Assembly (NCBI GenBank): GCA_021613375.1
Contig: CM038719.1
Location: 42,307,961-42,371,960, forward strand
DNA length: 64,000 nt
From: Megaleporinus macrocephalus
Taxonomy: Eukaryota > Chordata > Actinopteri > Characiformes > Anostomidae
Reading direction: 5' to 3'
The notes under the pieces were generated by a model. The model worked only from the letters and a program-made list of their open reading frames with translations. It did no database searches and had not been told where the DNA came from. Within the stretch, counting starts at the first letter, position 1. Each line of letters begins with the position of its first letter. This document shows positions 11,011 through 23,747 of this stretch, one piece after another. The translations under genes and the position numbers were made by a program.

Positions 11011-12360
11011 ATATGATCAAACAACTTATAATGCATAGCAATCATCTAAATATACTATATCTAAATATACTTTAATATAAATATATATTAAAACATATTT
11101 ATGTATAACTGGCTTCATTTGATTACTGTAGTTTTTTTGGTGGACTCAATTTACTTCTGGAGTTTATTGCTTTAGTAGGAGATTCAAAAATCACAAACTT
11201 CTCTAAAGTGGTGTTTAGGTCATCCTTATTTAGAGGATAAACAAGTTCATAGTAATGAACTCCGCTTCCCACATTTCTTGGTATTTGGCAACCGAAAAAC
11301 AATGAAGATGGGAATATAAGAGGAATAAGTTACAATTAGAGCTTTCAAATGTCATTTAGCATGAAATATATCACAAGCAGCTACTGAATCTGTAACGGAA
11401 AGCTATTTATTGAGAGCTTCTTTACCACTTTTTAGCCTCTAATTGTCATCCCCTCCACAAGAATGTGCTCTGTCAAGATAATTAGTCTGTTTGTTTCAAT
11501 GAGCTACAAGTGAGATATAATAAATATTGATTTGAACCCTTGCGCCACCCCAAGAAGCCTAACTTCTGGCTTTGCCAGTGATCTAATTGATAATGAATAT
11601 TGTACATCTGTAATGTGAACTCTCAGTGGTTCAGGGCGCTTGTCTTGAGTAAGACCAGGATTGCTGCAGAATGCTGGTGGACAGCAGGATTAGCAGTACT
11701 GGACAATACAGGGTAGATGTTAAAGTAGATGACTTGCTCTTGCTATGGTAGGCCAGGGTTCTGTGTTCTAGAGCAAAACAATGTTCTTCAACTAAAATAT
11801 TGTGATAACTTGGTAAAGAAGAAGAACTGAAACTCAAGCATCAAGCAAAAGCTCTTGTATTGAATATGGCCCATGTCTCAGCGCTATGGAGTGGCCGGGA
11901 TAGCAGGCAGGTCAATCAATAGCCACCCAACAATAAGCAAAAACACTACACTGCTACCCCACCAAACAGCTGGCATTGCGGGCACATCATATACACATAC
12001 AGTCTCAACTATTTACAAGATTTATAGTCTTTCTTACTTCATATTTTCCATGTGTGTCCACACCTCCTGCATGTCCAGTGCCAGGACCAGTAGTGGGATG
12101 TTACAATACGTTAAACATTGCAAAACTAGTTTGCGACAGCTGATGCTCCACACAGAAATCTGAAAAGTGTGCAGCCTTTGCTTTTAACCTCTGGGACTTA
12201 TTGCTTTTGAGCTAGTAGAAGATTCGTAAGTCATAAATATTGGTGAAACTATCTCCAAACCAGGTCCTCTATCATCTGCTGCAAACACTGGCTTTGAGGT
12301 AGCGCCAGACGGAGGGTGATCCCACTTCTGACACCAATGTGACAAAAGAAGGGGATGCAG
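11011..12360. other. Long non-repetitive stretch, no supported gene
   Basis: Mixed AT-rich sequence. Short open frames lack splice signals, domain motifs or biased composition. No transposon end was recognised. Confidence 0.4.
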
Positions 12361-12363
12361 GGT

Positions 12364-13239
12364 TCATCAGACTTCTCAACACAACTCAACGTCTGAACTG
12401 ATATCTTTTCTGGTACATGTACACACTCTCTCTCTCTCTCTCTCTCCATTTACCCCAGATAAAAAAGGGGAAGCATTTTTGCACAAAGCATTGCACTAAT
12501 AACTTTACTACCTCACTGGACTCTATTTATTACACACTGCACAATTTACACACTACCGGCAATTATTTATTATTCTCTGTCTGTACTGTGTTGTGTTGTG
12601 TCTGTACTGTGTTGTGTTGTGTCTGTACTGTGTTGTGTTGTGTCTGTACTGTGTTGTGTTCTGTCTGTACTGTGTTGTGTTGTCTGTACTGTGTTGTGTT
12701 GTGTTGTGTCTGTACTGTGTTGTGTTGTGTCTGTACTGTGTTGTGTTGTGTTGTCTGTACTGTGTTGTGTTCTGTCTGTACTGTGTTGTGTTCTGTCTGT
12801 ACTGTGTTGTGTTCTGTCTGTACTGTGTTGTGTTCTGTCTGTACTGTGTTGTGTTGTGTTGTCTGTACTGTGTTGTGTTCTGTCTGTACTGTGTTGTGTT
12901 CTGTCTGTACTGTGTTGTGTTGTCTGTACTGTGTTGTGTTGTGTCTGTACTGTGTTGTGTTGTGTCTGTACTGTGTTGTGTTCTGTCTGTACTGTGTTGT
13001 GTTGTGTTGTGTTGTCTGTACTGTGTTGTGTTCTGTCTGTACTGTGTTGTGCTCTGTCTGTACTGTGTTGTGTTGTGTTGTCTGTCCGCACTTGTTTGTT
13101 TGTGTTGCACTTGTGTCTTGTATGCACTGTCTATGTTGCACCATGGTCCTGGAGGAATGTTGTTTCGTTTCACTGTGTACTCTGTATGTAGTTGAAATGA
13201 CAATAAAACCCACTTGACTTGACTTGACTTGACTTGACT
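12364..13239 (+). mobile_element. L2/CR1-clade LINE 3' end with expanded 3' UTR
   Basis: It starts with the last codons of a LINE ORF2 (CTCAACGTCTGAACTGA, ending R-L-N-stop) and runs through the 3' UTR to a CACTTGACTTGACTTG tail. The same element without expansion is at 45,378-46,471, sharing GAAGCATTTTTGCACAAAGC and TGCACCATGGTCCTGGAGGA. It is heavily 5'-truncated. The UTR here carries a CT run at 12,427-12,446 and a ~500-bp array that the other copy lacks. Confidence 0.85.
12575..13085. repeat. ~16-26-bp minisatellite inside the LINE 3' UTR
   Basis: The unit CTGTCTGTACTGTGTTGTGTT repeats about 25 times, with GTGTT inserted or missing. The equivalent region at about 46,300-46,330 in the second LINE copy has only one CTGTACTGTGTTGTGTTGTC. 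Open frames in every phase come from the short unit. Confidence 0.95.
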
Positions 13240-13755
13240 ATTCTCCTTGTTTATGTTTGTGAAGCTGTTTAGACTAATATCAGTCTTCACACTGCCTTTC
13301 ACTGAAACAACATCAACAACACAATGTACATGGTTTTCTTTAAGCTAGGTTAGTAACTAACACTCACTCCTTCAACCACAGTCCAGTTTAGACCTGAAAC
13401 CATCTGACCTCATCTACCCAGCAGGCATTGCACCTCAGTAATAATTGCTGCGTCTGTATGTTAAATATTTAGAATAAAAGTGTTGATTTATAAATAAATC
13501 TGACACTTTTAGTGATTTTTAACAACATGTCTTAACAATTTAGAGTCATTACACCATATTAAGGCTTACAAGTGTTACCAGGCGGAGTTCCCTTTAATAT
13601 TAAATATGAAATAACGCTACTGTGGCATTGAAACAGAGGACGCAGTGAAGTGTTTGGCTTTAGTGTTGCTGTTTTCATCTACAATCTTTTATGTTGTTGG
13701 CTGGGTCTGGAACATAGTTCTCCACGTCTACTCTCCTCCTCACAACCAAGAGTGA
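13240..13755. other. AT-rich spacer, no gene seen
   Basis: No exon or repeat recognised. Confidence 0.4.
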
Positions 13756-13759
13756 CTGG

Positions 13760-13962
13760 TCACAGCTCTGAAATCAGTGACGACGTGGACCTCGTCTTCT
13801 GGCCCAGCAGCTGGGCAGCGTTTGTCTGGGTGAAGTATGGGCTCCGTGCTGGTTGAGTGCAGAGGATGAACTGGCTCGTGTTGGTGGGGTCGATGATCCT
13901 ATGGGGAAACTGTTTGATGCACTCGGCCCGTGTGAGATTGGGAACAGATTTCTCTGCCCTGG
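13760..13962 (-). other. Possible exon or gene relic, minus strand
   Basis: A minus-strand frame ending in TGA at 13,760 gives a protein-like segment containing KSVPNLTRAECIKQFPHR and then IIDPTNTSQFILCTQPA. It has balanced composition, unlike the repeat-derived frames nearby. A possible splice acceptor, GTGGTTGCAG, lies just upstream on the minus strand near 13,990. No family is recognised and no partner exon was found. It could be a terminal exon, a pseudogene fragment or chance. Confidence 0.25.
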
Positions 13963-14080
13963 GGCTCCGGCTTCCATCCAGAAACTGCAACCACTTTAGG
14001 AGGCTGACCACAAGCGATGGTTGGGGGGGATGACACCAGCAAAGGATTATCAATCTCTCTCCTGCAGCTGAACCCCAGCA

Positions 14081-14082
<2 letters not shown>

Positions 14083-14111
<29 letters not shown>

Positions 14112-14113
14112 AG
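14083..14113. repeat. (GT)n microsatellite
   Basis: A short GT run of about 12 units. Confidence 0.9.
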
Positions 14114-14635
14114 CCCCCATTCAATGAATCATGCTAATGCATGTGCGCTGATGAGACCACAATGAGCAGTCTTTCCACGTCTACTCACTCACTTACTCTT
14201 TCACTCACTTATTCAATCCTGCCTCACTTTCGGCCTTCCATTGTTCCTGGCGAGGTAGATGGTTAACCCTTTACTGCACCTGAGTGACTCTGCTTAAGAG
14301 TTATGTAGTAACATAGCCATCGGCGTTCCTCACACATGCACACTTTGGCGTATGCAAGGTTGGACAAGTTTTTGGAACATTGGGAAAAATCCCAGTCAGA
14401 TTAGAAACTCTGTGGTCGCAGATTCACCATGTAGAATATCCGTGACCAACGTTGGGTTGAAGAATTTGGTAAACTCGGCTAGCAAGCTGGCTCACCAATC
14501 CACAGAACACAATTACATCAGACGACTGTGTGTATATATAACTGTATAGTAAGTTGTACCAATGACTGCCAGCGGTAGTGTCAGTGGAGTGTGCAGTAGC
14601 ACTTAGCCAGGTAGCTGACCTAGATGTTTTAATGG
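14114..14635. other. Unique spacer, no gene seen
   Basis: No supported feature. Confidence 0.4.
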
Positions 14636-14639
14636 TGAA

Positions 14640-14800
14640 ATCAAGCTATGATTTTATTTTTCCAAATCATTAGAAATCTCATGATGAACGGTCCAATAGA
14701 AATGCTCCAAAATAGCTTGGAAGTATTTCTGGTTCCATTGACTTACATTAAAAGTAAAGACAGTTTTTGTTCTCTCCTGTAAAGTTGTCTGGAATGGAAT
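14640..14800. repeat. Dispersed repeat family 2, copy B
   Basis: It shares CATGATGAACGGTCCAATAG, TTCTGGTTCCATTGACTTAC and TCTCTCCTGTAAAGTTG with 4,080-4,285, in the same orientation. Confidence 0.65.
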
Positions 14801-14989
14801 AAAGTAAATGGATTTATAGATAAATCTATAACTTTTGGAGCAGGTGTAGAGCATAACCTTCAGTAGGCAGTCCCATGTGTGTCTTTCACTTTGAGATTTC
14901 TTGGGAATCGATCAGAAACATTATGCAACGTGGCTGCAACACATCAAATGCTAGAGATACTGAAGGTGAGGAAAGCTTTAATGTCATAA

Positions 14990-15672
14990 AGGGAATCCAA
15001 AACTGTAGTCCCAAAGCCAACTGCTGCACTCCCTTCACTGGCTTCCTGTAGCTGCTTGCATTCAGTTTAAAGTTCTGATGCCTACAAAGCCAAGAACGGA
15101 CCAGCTCCTCCTGACCTTATGGCAATGGTCAAAAGTCGAACCGCACCTCGAGCCCTTCACGCTTCAAGTACTGCTCGGCTTGACCCGCCATCACTCAAGA
15201 CTCATGGAAGACAGGCGACAAGATGGTTCTCTGTTCTGGAGCCCAGATGGTGGAACGAACTTCCACTGGCTGTCCGAACAGCGAACTCTCCAACGGTCTT
15301 CAAACGCAGACTGAAGACCACCGTCTCTTTGTGAACCACTTATAAACAATGACCTACTGAAGTACTGGTATAAACTGTAATTGCACTTTATCTTCTAGGA
15401 GCACTGACTAAGTACTGCACTTGTACTGTATGTAGTCTTGTATTTGTTCTCTTCTCTGTAGGTGATCCAGTCTTACTAGGTATTGTATTGTCTTTTTACT
15501 AGGTATCAGCACTGGCCCTGTGTTTATGGCAGTGTTTGAGTTTAAGAGTAGTTTGGACTTAAACCTGTTTGTACTAGATAGAGATCCTCATACTCTAACC
15601 GAACACTAAGCTTCTGTAAGTTGCTCTGGATAAGGGTGTCTGCTAAGTGCCGTAAATGTAAATGTAAATGTA
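14990..15672 (+). mobile_element. LINE 3' end with (ATGTAA)n tail, ORF2 C-terminus decayed
   Basis: From about 15,035 the plus strand encodes the end of a LINE ORF2. After a frame change, RWWNELPLAVRTANSPTVF and KRRLKTTVS lie at about 15,246-15,330, a pattern typical of the C-terminus of fish non-LTR ORF2 proteins. The 3' UTR ends CTCTGGATAAGGGTGTCTGC, TAAGTGCCGTAAATG and ATGTAA repeats, a tail I associate with teleost I/Nimb-type LINEs. It is 5'-truncated and frame-shifted, so inactive. The catalytic reverse transcriptase is absent. Confidence 0.75.
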
Positions 15673-16755
15673 AACCAGGTAGCAACAGGTACATGGATGT
15701 GATCAAAAGACTTTCCAAACTGACAAAAAGGCAAACAAGACCAAAAGACGAGGCAGAGAAGAAAAAACCCAGTAAACTGAAAAACAGACCCAAACCAGGA
15801 CAGAGGTAAACAATGGAAAGCAACTGTTATCGACAGCAAAACTCTGCAAAGAACTCAACAAACATGGGTTTAAATACATACAGGGCTGATGAGTGACAGG
15901 TGTGAGTAATCAGAACTCTAGGGGAGGAGCTCTGGTCCGTGATTGGTCGAGAGTGAACATGGCCTGTTGGTGAGCAGGATTATGGGAGACTGAGTTCAGG
16001 GTGTCAACAGAGATAGAGAGTGAGTCCAGTAGTGTGATACATTACAGACATCCTGTGGGAATCTTCCAGTGAGCACTACACAACCTACAGCCCGGGGGTC
16101 GACTGAGACGCCTTTACAGTTCTCCTGACAACAGAGATCAAACAACCCTGTAAACAAGACTTTCTCAGTATTACCACGTACACTCCTCAGGCCCAACGCT
16201 GTCCTGTAAAACTGGGCTCTCCTCACCACAGATCCAGCCCTTACCCAACATCTCAGGGACCCACCTCTCTGTGTTTATACAAGAGGACCTAACTTGCGTA
16301 ACAAATTGGTTAGAGCCAACATCTTGCCTCCCTCTAAACAAAACTCTCCTGATTCCCATTAAACAGGGAAAGTGCCCTTGTGGCAGCCGAGCCCAGAGTC
16401 ATAATACAGGGAGAACTAAAGACTTTATAAACTCTGTGACCAATTATCACACGCAGTGCAAGCAGTGTTTGTTTATCTGCCTATAAAATGTACATATAAT
16501 AAATACTTTGTTGGTCAAACTAACTGCATCTTTAATGCATTCATAACGTTTTATAATACTTCACAAAGGCCTGTGTGACTGTACGTAAATGTTAATAATC
16601 ACACAGTTGAAAGGCTTGTGATGCATCCTATGAATCCTGCATTCATAATGTTTAATAAATGTATTTAATAACACGTATATCACTTTACAACACCAGACAT
16701 AAGCATGTACCTTAAGTAGCTACAGTGACATACATAACACTGTGTAACGCCAGAG
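15673..16755. other. Mixed sequence, no supported gene
   Basis: It may contain old transposon material (for example GGGCTGATGAGTGACAGGTG near 15,884). No terminal repeats, domains or exon pairs were seen. Confidence 0.35.
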
Positions 16756-16759
16756 TATA

Positions 16760-19290
16760 TGACTTTATGAAGCAGCTACTTGGGATAACACAGCCACAGT
16801 CTCCCAACACATTAGCAACCACCTGAAATAACATAGCCACAGGCTAGCAACACATTAGCAACCACCTGGAATAACATAGCCACAGGCTAACAACACATTA
16901 GCAACCACCTGGAATAACATAGCCACAGGCTAACAACACATAAGCAACCACCTGGAATAACATAGCCACAGGCTAGCAACACATTAGCAACCACCTGGAA
17001 TAACATAGCCACAGGCTAACAACACATTAGCAACCAGCTGGGAAAATATAGCCACATTTTTGTAACACATTAGCAACCACCTGTGATGACATAGCCACAG
17101 TCAGTCTCGCAAACACATTAGCAGCAACCTAGGATAACACAGCCACAGTCTCGCAATGTTTTAGCAACCACCTGGAATAACATAGCCAGAGTCTCCCAAC
17201 ACATTAGCAACCACCTGGAATAACATAGCCAGAGTCTTGCAAAACATATTAGCAACCACCTGGGATATCATAGCCACAGTCAGTCTCGCAACACATTAGG
17301 AACCACCTGGAAAAACATAATGACAGGCTAGCAACACATTAGCAACCACCTGTAATAACAACCACGGTTTTGCAACACATTAGTTAACCACCTGTGATAA
17401 CATAGCTAGAGTCTCACAAAACATATTAGCAACCACCTGGGGAAACATAGCCACAGGCTAGCAACAGCTTATCAACCACATGTGATAACATAGCCATGGA
17501 CTAGCAACACATTAGCAATCACCTGGAATACCATAGCCACAGTCCAGCAACAGCTTAGCAACCACCTGTGATAACATACCCACAGACTAGCAACTCATTA
17601 ACAACAACCTGGAATAAGACAGCCACAGTCTTGCGACACATTAGCAACCACCTGGTAAAACATGCCCACAGGCTAGCAACACATTAGCAACCACCTGTGA
17701 TAACATGCCCACAGGCTAGCAACACATTAGCAACCACCTGTGATAACAACCACAGGCTCAAAACTCATTAGCAACCACCTGGGATACCATAGCCACAGTC
17801 CAGCAACACATTAGCAACCACCTGAAATAACATAGCCACAGGCTAGCAACACATTAGCAACCACCTGGAATAACATAGCCACAGGCTAACAACACATTAG
17901 CAACCACCTGGAATAACATAGCCACAGGCTAACAACACATAAGCAACCACCTGGAATAACATAGCCACAGGCTAGCAACACATTAGCAACCACCTGGAAT
18001 AACATAGCCACAGGCTAACAACACATTAGCAACCAGCTGGGAAAATATAGCCACATTTTTGTAACACATTAGCAACCACCTGTGATGACATAGCCACAGT
18101 CAGTCTCGCAAACACATTAGCAGCAACCTAGGATAACACAGCCACAGTCTCGCAATGTTTTAGCAACCACCTGGAATAACATAGCCAGAGTCTCCCAACA
18201 CATTAGCAACCACCTGGAATAACATAGCCAGAGTCTTGCAAAACATATTAGCAACCACCTGGGATATCATAGCCACAGTCAGTCTCGCAACACATTAGGA
18301 ACCACCTGGAAAAACATAATGACAGGCTAGCAACACATTAGCAACCACCTGTAATAACAACCACGGTTTTGCAACACATTAGTTAACCACCTGTGATAAC
18401 ATAGCTAGAGTCTCACAAAACATATTAGCAACCACCTGGGGAAACATAGCCACAGGCTAGCAACAGCTTATCAACCACATGTGATAACATAGCCATGGAC
18501 TAGCAACACATTAGCAATCACCTGGAATACCATAGCCACAGTCCAGCAACAGCTTAGCAACCACCTGTGATAACATACCCACAGACTAGCAACTCATTAA
18601 CAACAACCTGGAATAAGACAGCCACAGTCTTGCGACACATTAGCAACCACCTGGTAAAACATGCCCACAGGCTAGCAACACATTAGCAACCACCTGTGAT
18701 AACATGCCCACAGGCTAGCAACACATTAGCAACCACCTGTGATAACAACCACAGGCTCAAAACTCATTAGCAACCACCTGGGATACCATAGCCACAGTCC
18801 AGCAACACATTAGCAACCACCTGTGATAACATACCCACAGACTAGCAACACATTAGCAACCATCTGGGGTAACATAGCCACAGGTTCGCAACTCATTAGC
18901 AACCACCTGGGATACCATAGCCACAGTCCAGCAACACATTAGCAACCACCTGTGATAACATACCCACAGACTAGCAACACATTAGCAACCATCTGGGGTA
19001 ACATAGCCACAGGTTCGCAACTCATTAGCAACCACCTGGGATACCATAGCCACAGTCCAGCAACACATTAGCAACCACCTGGAATAGCATAGCCACAGTC
19101 CAGCAACTCATTAGCAACCACCTGGGATACCATAGCCACAGTCCAGCAACACATTAGCAACCACCTGTGATAACATACCCACAGATTAGCAACACATTAG
19201 CAATCACCTCTGATTAAAGCCACAGGCTTAAAACTCATTAGCAACCACCTGGGATAACACAGTCTTGCGACACATTAGCACCTCAGCTTT
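16760..19290. repeat. 43-bp minisatellite, about 58 copies
   Basis: The unit holds ACATTAGCAACCACCTGG, AATAACATAGCCACAG and GCTAGCAAC, 43 bp. It is quite variable (CTGTGATAACA, CTGGGATACCA, TAGCCAGAGTCTC). Two higher-order structures stand out: a ~999-bp block present twice in tandem, and a ~128-bp block repeated near 18,778-19,165. Confidence 0.95.
16821..18818. repeat. Tandem ~999-bp duplication within the 43-bp array
   Basis: The sequence from 16,821 (ACCTGAAATAACATAGCC) is repeated from 17,820. Rare variants occur in both copies at the same offset: ACACATAAGCAACC, CACATTTTTGTAACAC, CGCAATGTTTTAGC and CATGGACTAGC. I saw no difference where I compared by eye, until the copies diverge after about 18,818. 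Confidence 0.9.
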
Positions 19291-19656
19291 TAGAGTGTTC
19301 GGTGTGCAGAAGGCTGGTATCTGCAGGTGGCTAGATTGATAGTAAGAGGACGCTTCAGCTGAATGTGTGGTTTTTGAAATTTCATTTGTTGGAGACGCAG
19401 CATGAAGTGTGGCAGATGTGCAGAAGGCTCAGCGCAGAAGTCTCTGCCAAAGCAAGAAACAGAGCAGGAGATGAAAAGAAGCAGCGCGAGAATGATAGAG
19501 TTTCACTTAGAGATCAGCAACAGAGCAGCACCAGAGACCTCCTCAGAGCCAGCGCTGAAGCCCAGGCCTCGGCAGATGTCTGCTCCAGTGTAAAAGAATC
19601 CGAGGACGGTTTTGCATCGTTTGTGATGTGGCCGACGAGAAGAGCTCCACAGATGC

Positions 19657-19701
<45 letters not shown>

Positions 19702-19925
19702 TCTCTCTTATTCACTCCTGTGCTCTCTCAGCCTTTCTATTGCTCCCCTGCCACCTTCACTCACTTTTTTTCACATCCTATGTCTTGCACTCTTCATCTT
19801 CAGCCTTCTTGCTCACTTTCTCTGTCAAGTTCTTTCTCTTGCTCTCTCCCTCAAACCCTACCTTTATAAACAACAACCTTGGAGGCTACAGTCTTGCAAC
19901 ACGTTAGCAACTACCTGGGAAAATG
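19291..19925. other. Spacer with a (CT)n tract, no supported gene
   Basis: 19,655-19,710 is a CT microsatellite. An open frame across 19,365-19,907 is largely the CT tract and is not supported as coding. Near 19,885 a GTCTTGCAACACGTTAGCAA remnant of the previous array recurs. Confidence 0.5.
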
Positions 19926-19929
19926 ATCT

Positions 19930-22900
19930 AGGAGGAAGTTGCACTAACCTCTGTAGCAGTAACACTACACACACACAGCCGACTCTACACTAACTTCTGT
20001 AGCAGTAACACTACACACACACAGCCGACTACACTAACCTCTGTAGCAGTAACACTACACACACACAGCCGACTCTACACTAACCTCTGTAGCAGTAACA
20101 CTACACACACACAGCCGACTTTACACTAACCTCTGTAGCAGCAGTAACACTACACACACACAGCCGACTCTACACTAACTTCTGTAGCAGTAACACTACA
20201 CACACACAGCCGACTCTACACTAACCTCTGTAGCAGTAACACTACACACACACAGCCGACTCTACACTAATTTCTGTAGCAGTAACACTACACACACACA
20301 GCCGACTCTACACTAACTTCTGTAGCAGTAACACTACACACACACAGCCGACTCTACACTAACCTCTGTAGCAGTAACACTACACACACACAGCCGACTT
20401 TACACTAACCTCTGTAGCAGTAACACTACACACACACAGCCGACTCTACACTAACCTCTGTATCAGCAGTAACACTACACACACACAGCCGACTCTACAC
20501 TAACCTCTGTAGCAGTAACACTACACACACACAGCCGACTCTACACTAACTTCTGTAGCAGTAACACTACACACACACAGCCGACTCTACACTAACTTCT
20601 GTAGCAGTAACACTACACACACACAGCCGACTCTACACTAACCTCTGTAGCAGTAACACTACACACACACAGCCGACTCTACACTAACCTCTGTAGCAGC
20701 AGTAACACTACACACACACAGCCGACTCTACACTAACTTCTTTAGCAGTAACACTACACACACACAGCCCACTCTACACTAACTTCTGTAGCAGTAACAC
20801 TACACACACACAGCCAACTCTACACTAACCTCTGTAGCAGCAGTAACACTACACACACACAGCCGACTCTACACTAACTTCTGTAGCAGTAACACTACAC
20901 ACACACAGCCGACTCTACACTAACCTCTGTAGCAGCAGTAACACTACACACACACAGCCGACTCTACACTAACTTCTTTAGCAGTAACACTACACACACA
21001 CAGCCCACTCTACACTAACCTCTGTAGCAGTAACACTACACACACACAGCCGACTCTCCACTAACCTCTGTAGCAGCAGTAACACTACACACACACAGCC
21101 GACTCTACACTAACCTCTGTAGCAGCAGTAACACTACACACACACAGCCGACTCTACACTAACCTCTGTAGCAGTAACACTACACACACAAAGCCAACTC
21201 TACACTAACCTCTGTAGCAGTAACACTACACACACACAGCCGACTCTCCACTAACCTCTGTAGCAGCAGTAACACTACACACACACAGCCGACTCTACAC
21301 TAACCTCTGTAGCAGTAGTAACACTACACACACACAGCCGACTCTACAATAACCTCTGTAGCAGTAACACTACACACACAGCCGACTCTACACTAACCTC
21401 TGTAGCAGCAGTACCACTACACACACACAGCCGACTCTACACTAACCTCTGTAGCAGTAACACTACACACACACAGCCGACTCTACACTAACCTCTGTAG
21501 CAGCAGTAACACTACACACACACAGCCGACTCTACACTAACCTCTGTAGCAGTAACACTACACACACAGCCGACTCTACACTAACCTCTGTAGCAGCAGT
21601 AACACTACGCACACAAAGCCGACTCTACACTAACCTCTGTAGAGGCAGTAACACTACACACACAAAGCCGACTCTACACTAACCTCTGTAGCAGCAGTAA
21701 CACTACACACACACACAGCCGACTCTACACTAACCTCTGTAGCAGCAGTAACACTACACACACACAGCCCACTCTACACTAACCTCTGTAGCAGTAACAC
21801 TACACACACACAGCCGACTCTACACTAACCTCTGTAGCAGTAACACTACACACACAGCCGACTCTACACTAACCTCTGTAGCAGTAACACTACACACACA
21901 CAGCCGACTCTCCACTAACCTCTGTAGCAGCAGTAACACTACACACACACAGCCCACTCTACACTAACCTCTGTAGCAGTAACACTACACACACACAGCC
22001 GACTCTACACTAACCTCTGTAGCAGTAACACTACACACACACAGCCGACTCTACACTAACCTCTGTAGCAGTAACACTACACACAAACAGCCGACTCTCC
22101 ACTAACCTCTGTAGCAGTAACACTACACACACACAGCTGACTCTACACTAACCTCTGTAGCAGTAACACTACACACACACAGCCGACTCTACACTAACCT
22201 CTGTAGCAGTAACACTACACACACACAGCCGACTGTACACTAACCTCTGTAGCAGTAACACTACACACACACAGCCGACACTACACTAACCTCTGTAGCA
22301 GCAGTAACACTACACACACACAGCCGACTCTACACTAACCTCTGTAGCAGCAGTAACACTACACACACACAGCCGACTCTACACTAACCTCTGTAGCAGT
22401 AACACTACACACACACAGCCGACTGTACACTAACCTCTGTATCAGCAGTAACACTACACACACACAGCCGACTCTACACTAACCTCTGTAGCAGTAACAC
22501 TACACACACACAGCCGACTGTACACTAACCTCTGTAGCAGTAACACTACACACACACAGCCGACTCAACACTAACCTCTGTAGCAGTAACACTACACACA
22601 CACAGCCGACTCTACACTAACCTCTGTAGCAGCAGTAACACTACACACACACAGCCGACTCTACACTAACCTCTGTAGCAGTAACACTACACACACAGAG
22701 CCGACTGTACACTAACCTCTGTATCAGCAGTAACACTACACACACACAGCCGACTCTACACTAACCTCTGTAGCAGTAACACTACACACACACAGCCGAC
22801 TCTACACTAACCTCTGTAGCAGCAGTAACACTACACACACACAGCCGACTCTACACTAACCTCTGTAGCAGCAGTAACACTACACACACACAGCCGACTC

Positions 22901-22975
22901 TCCACTAACCTCTGTAGCAGCAGTAACACTACACACACACAGCCGACTCTACACTAACCTCTGTAGAGGCAGTTA
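19930..22975. repeat. 46-bp minisatellite, about 65 copies
   Basis: The unit combines CTACACTAACCTCTGTAGCA, GTAACACTACACACAC and ACAGCCGACT, 46 bp. Length variants are common: +3 (CAGCAG in place of CAG) and -2 (one CA fewer). Early units have TAACTTCTG where most have TAACCTCTG. The last unit runs into another pyrimidine tract through GTAGAGGCAGTTAGTG. Confidence 0.96.
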
Positions 22976-23085
22976 GTGTGTATTCTCTCTGTTTACTATT
23001 CTCTCTCTCTTTTCCACACTCTCTATTTCTTTCTCTTGTTCTCTTTCCCAGTTGGTCACTGTCTTGCCTTTCCTCTTCACTTTCT

Positions 23086-23122
<37 letters not shown>
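22976..23122. repeat. Pyrimidine-rich tract with (CT)n
   Basis: CT-rich on the plus strand, ending in a pure CT run at about 23,090-23,118. Confidence 0.92.
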
Positions 23123-23123
<1 letters not shown>

Positions 23124-23745
23124 TCGGACCGTTTTGATGAATGGCCATCAGGCATGAGCGTGGCTAATGGAAGTGGCTCAAATTGACAGTGGACATCTCA
23201 CTCCTGAACTGCAGAATTACTGTGGAGTAAATCAAGGTGTAAGAAAGCAAGATTTGGCAACGTGGCCCGGCAGCATTGACTGCATTAGCTACACATACTG
23301 CTGTTATGAAATCATACAGTTAAAGCTTATAAAGAGCTGTTGGCAGCGAGCGGTGCATATGTAGCCTGTTATCAGAATTAAGCAGCGCTTGTCTGCTGGT
23401 GGAAGCACATGGTTCATATTTATGTGGTGAAATTGTTACACATATTTTTGCACAATTCCGGACCCTCAGCGTCCCCTACGTGCAGTAGGTATTTTCTGGA
23501 TGTGCTGTCAGCGCGAGGCTCTGTGCGGAGCTTCAGGCCAGGCAGACAGTTTAATAGGCTGGAGAAGAAATATGGAGCAGTGCTGTTTGGATGCTCGTCT
23601 AATGTTTGTATGTACCAGGTTAACTAGTAAATGTGATTTTACACTGTTTTGCCCACCACAGAGAAAAAGACAGCATGGTGGTCCGGAGCATCGGACCATT
23701 TAATAGCAGTGTTATTAAACTTCCACCTGCACCAGTATTATTAGA
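23123..23745. other. Non-repetitive, mixed-composition island, no gene recognised
   Basis: About 600 bp of unique-looking sequence between arrays. It is a candidate conserved non-coding element or old unique DNA; conservation cannot be judged here. Confidence 0.35.
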
Positions 23746-23747
23746 CG

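Noticed and set aside
12417..13217. Cys/Val/Leu-rich and Thr/Gln/His-rich long frames on both strands
   Set aside because: Products of the short array in the LINE 3' UTR. All phases are open because the unit lacks stop codons.
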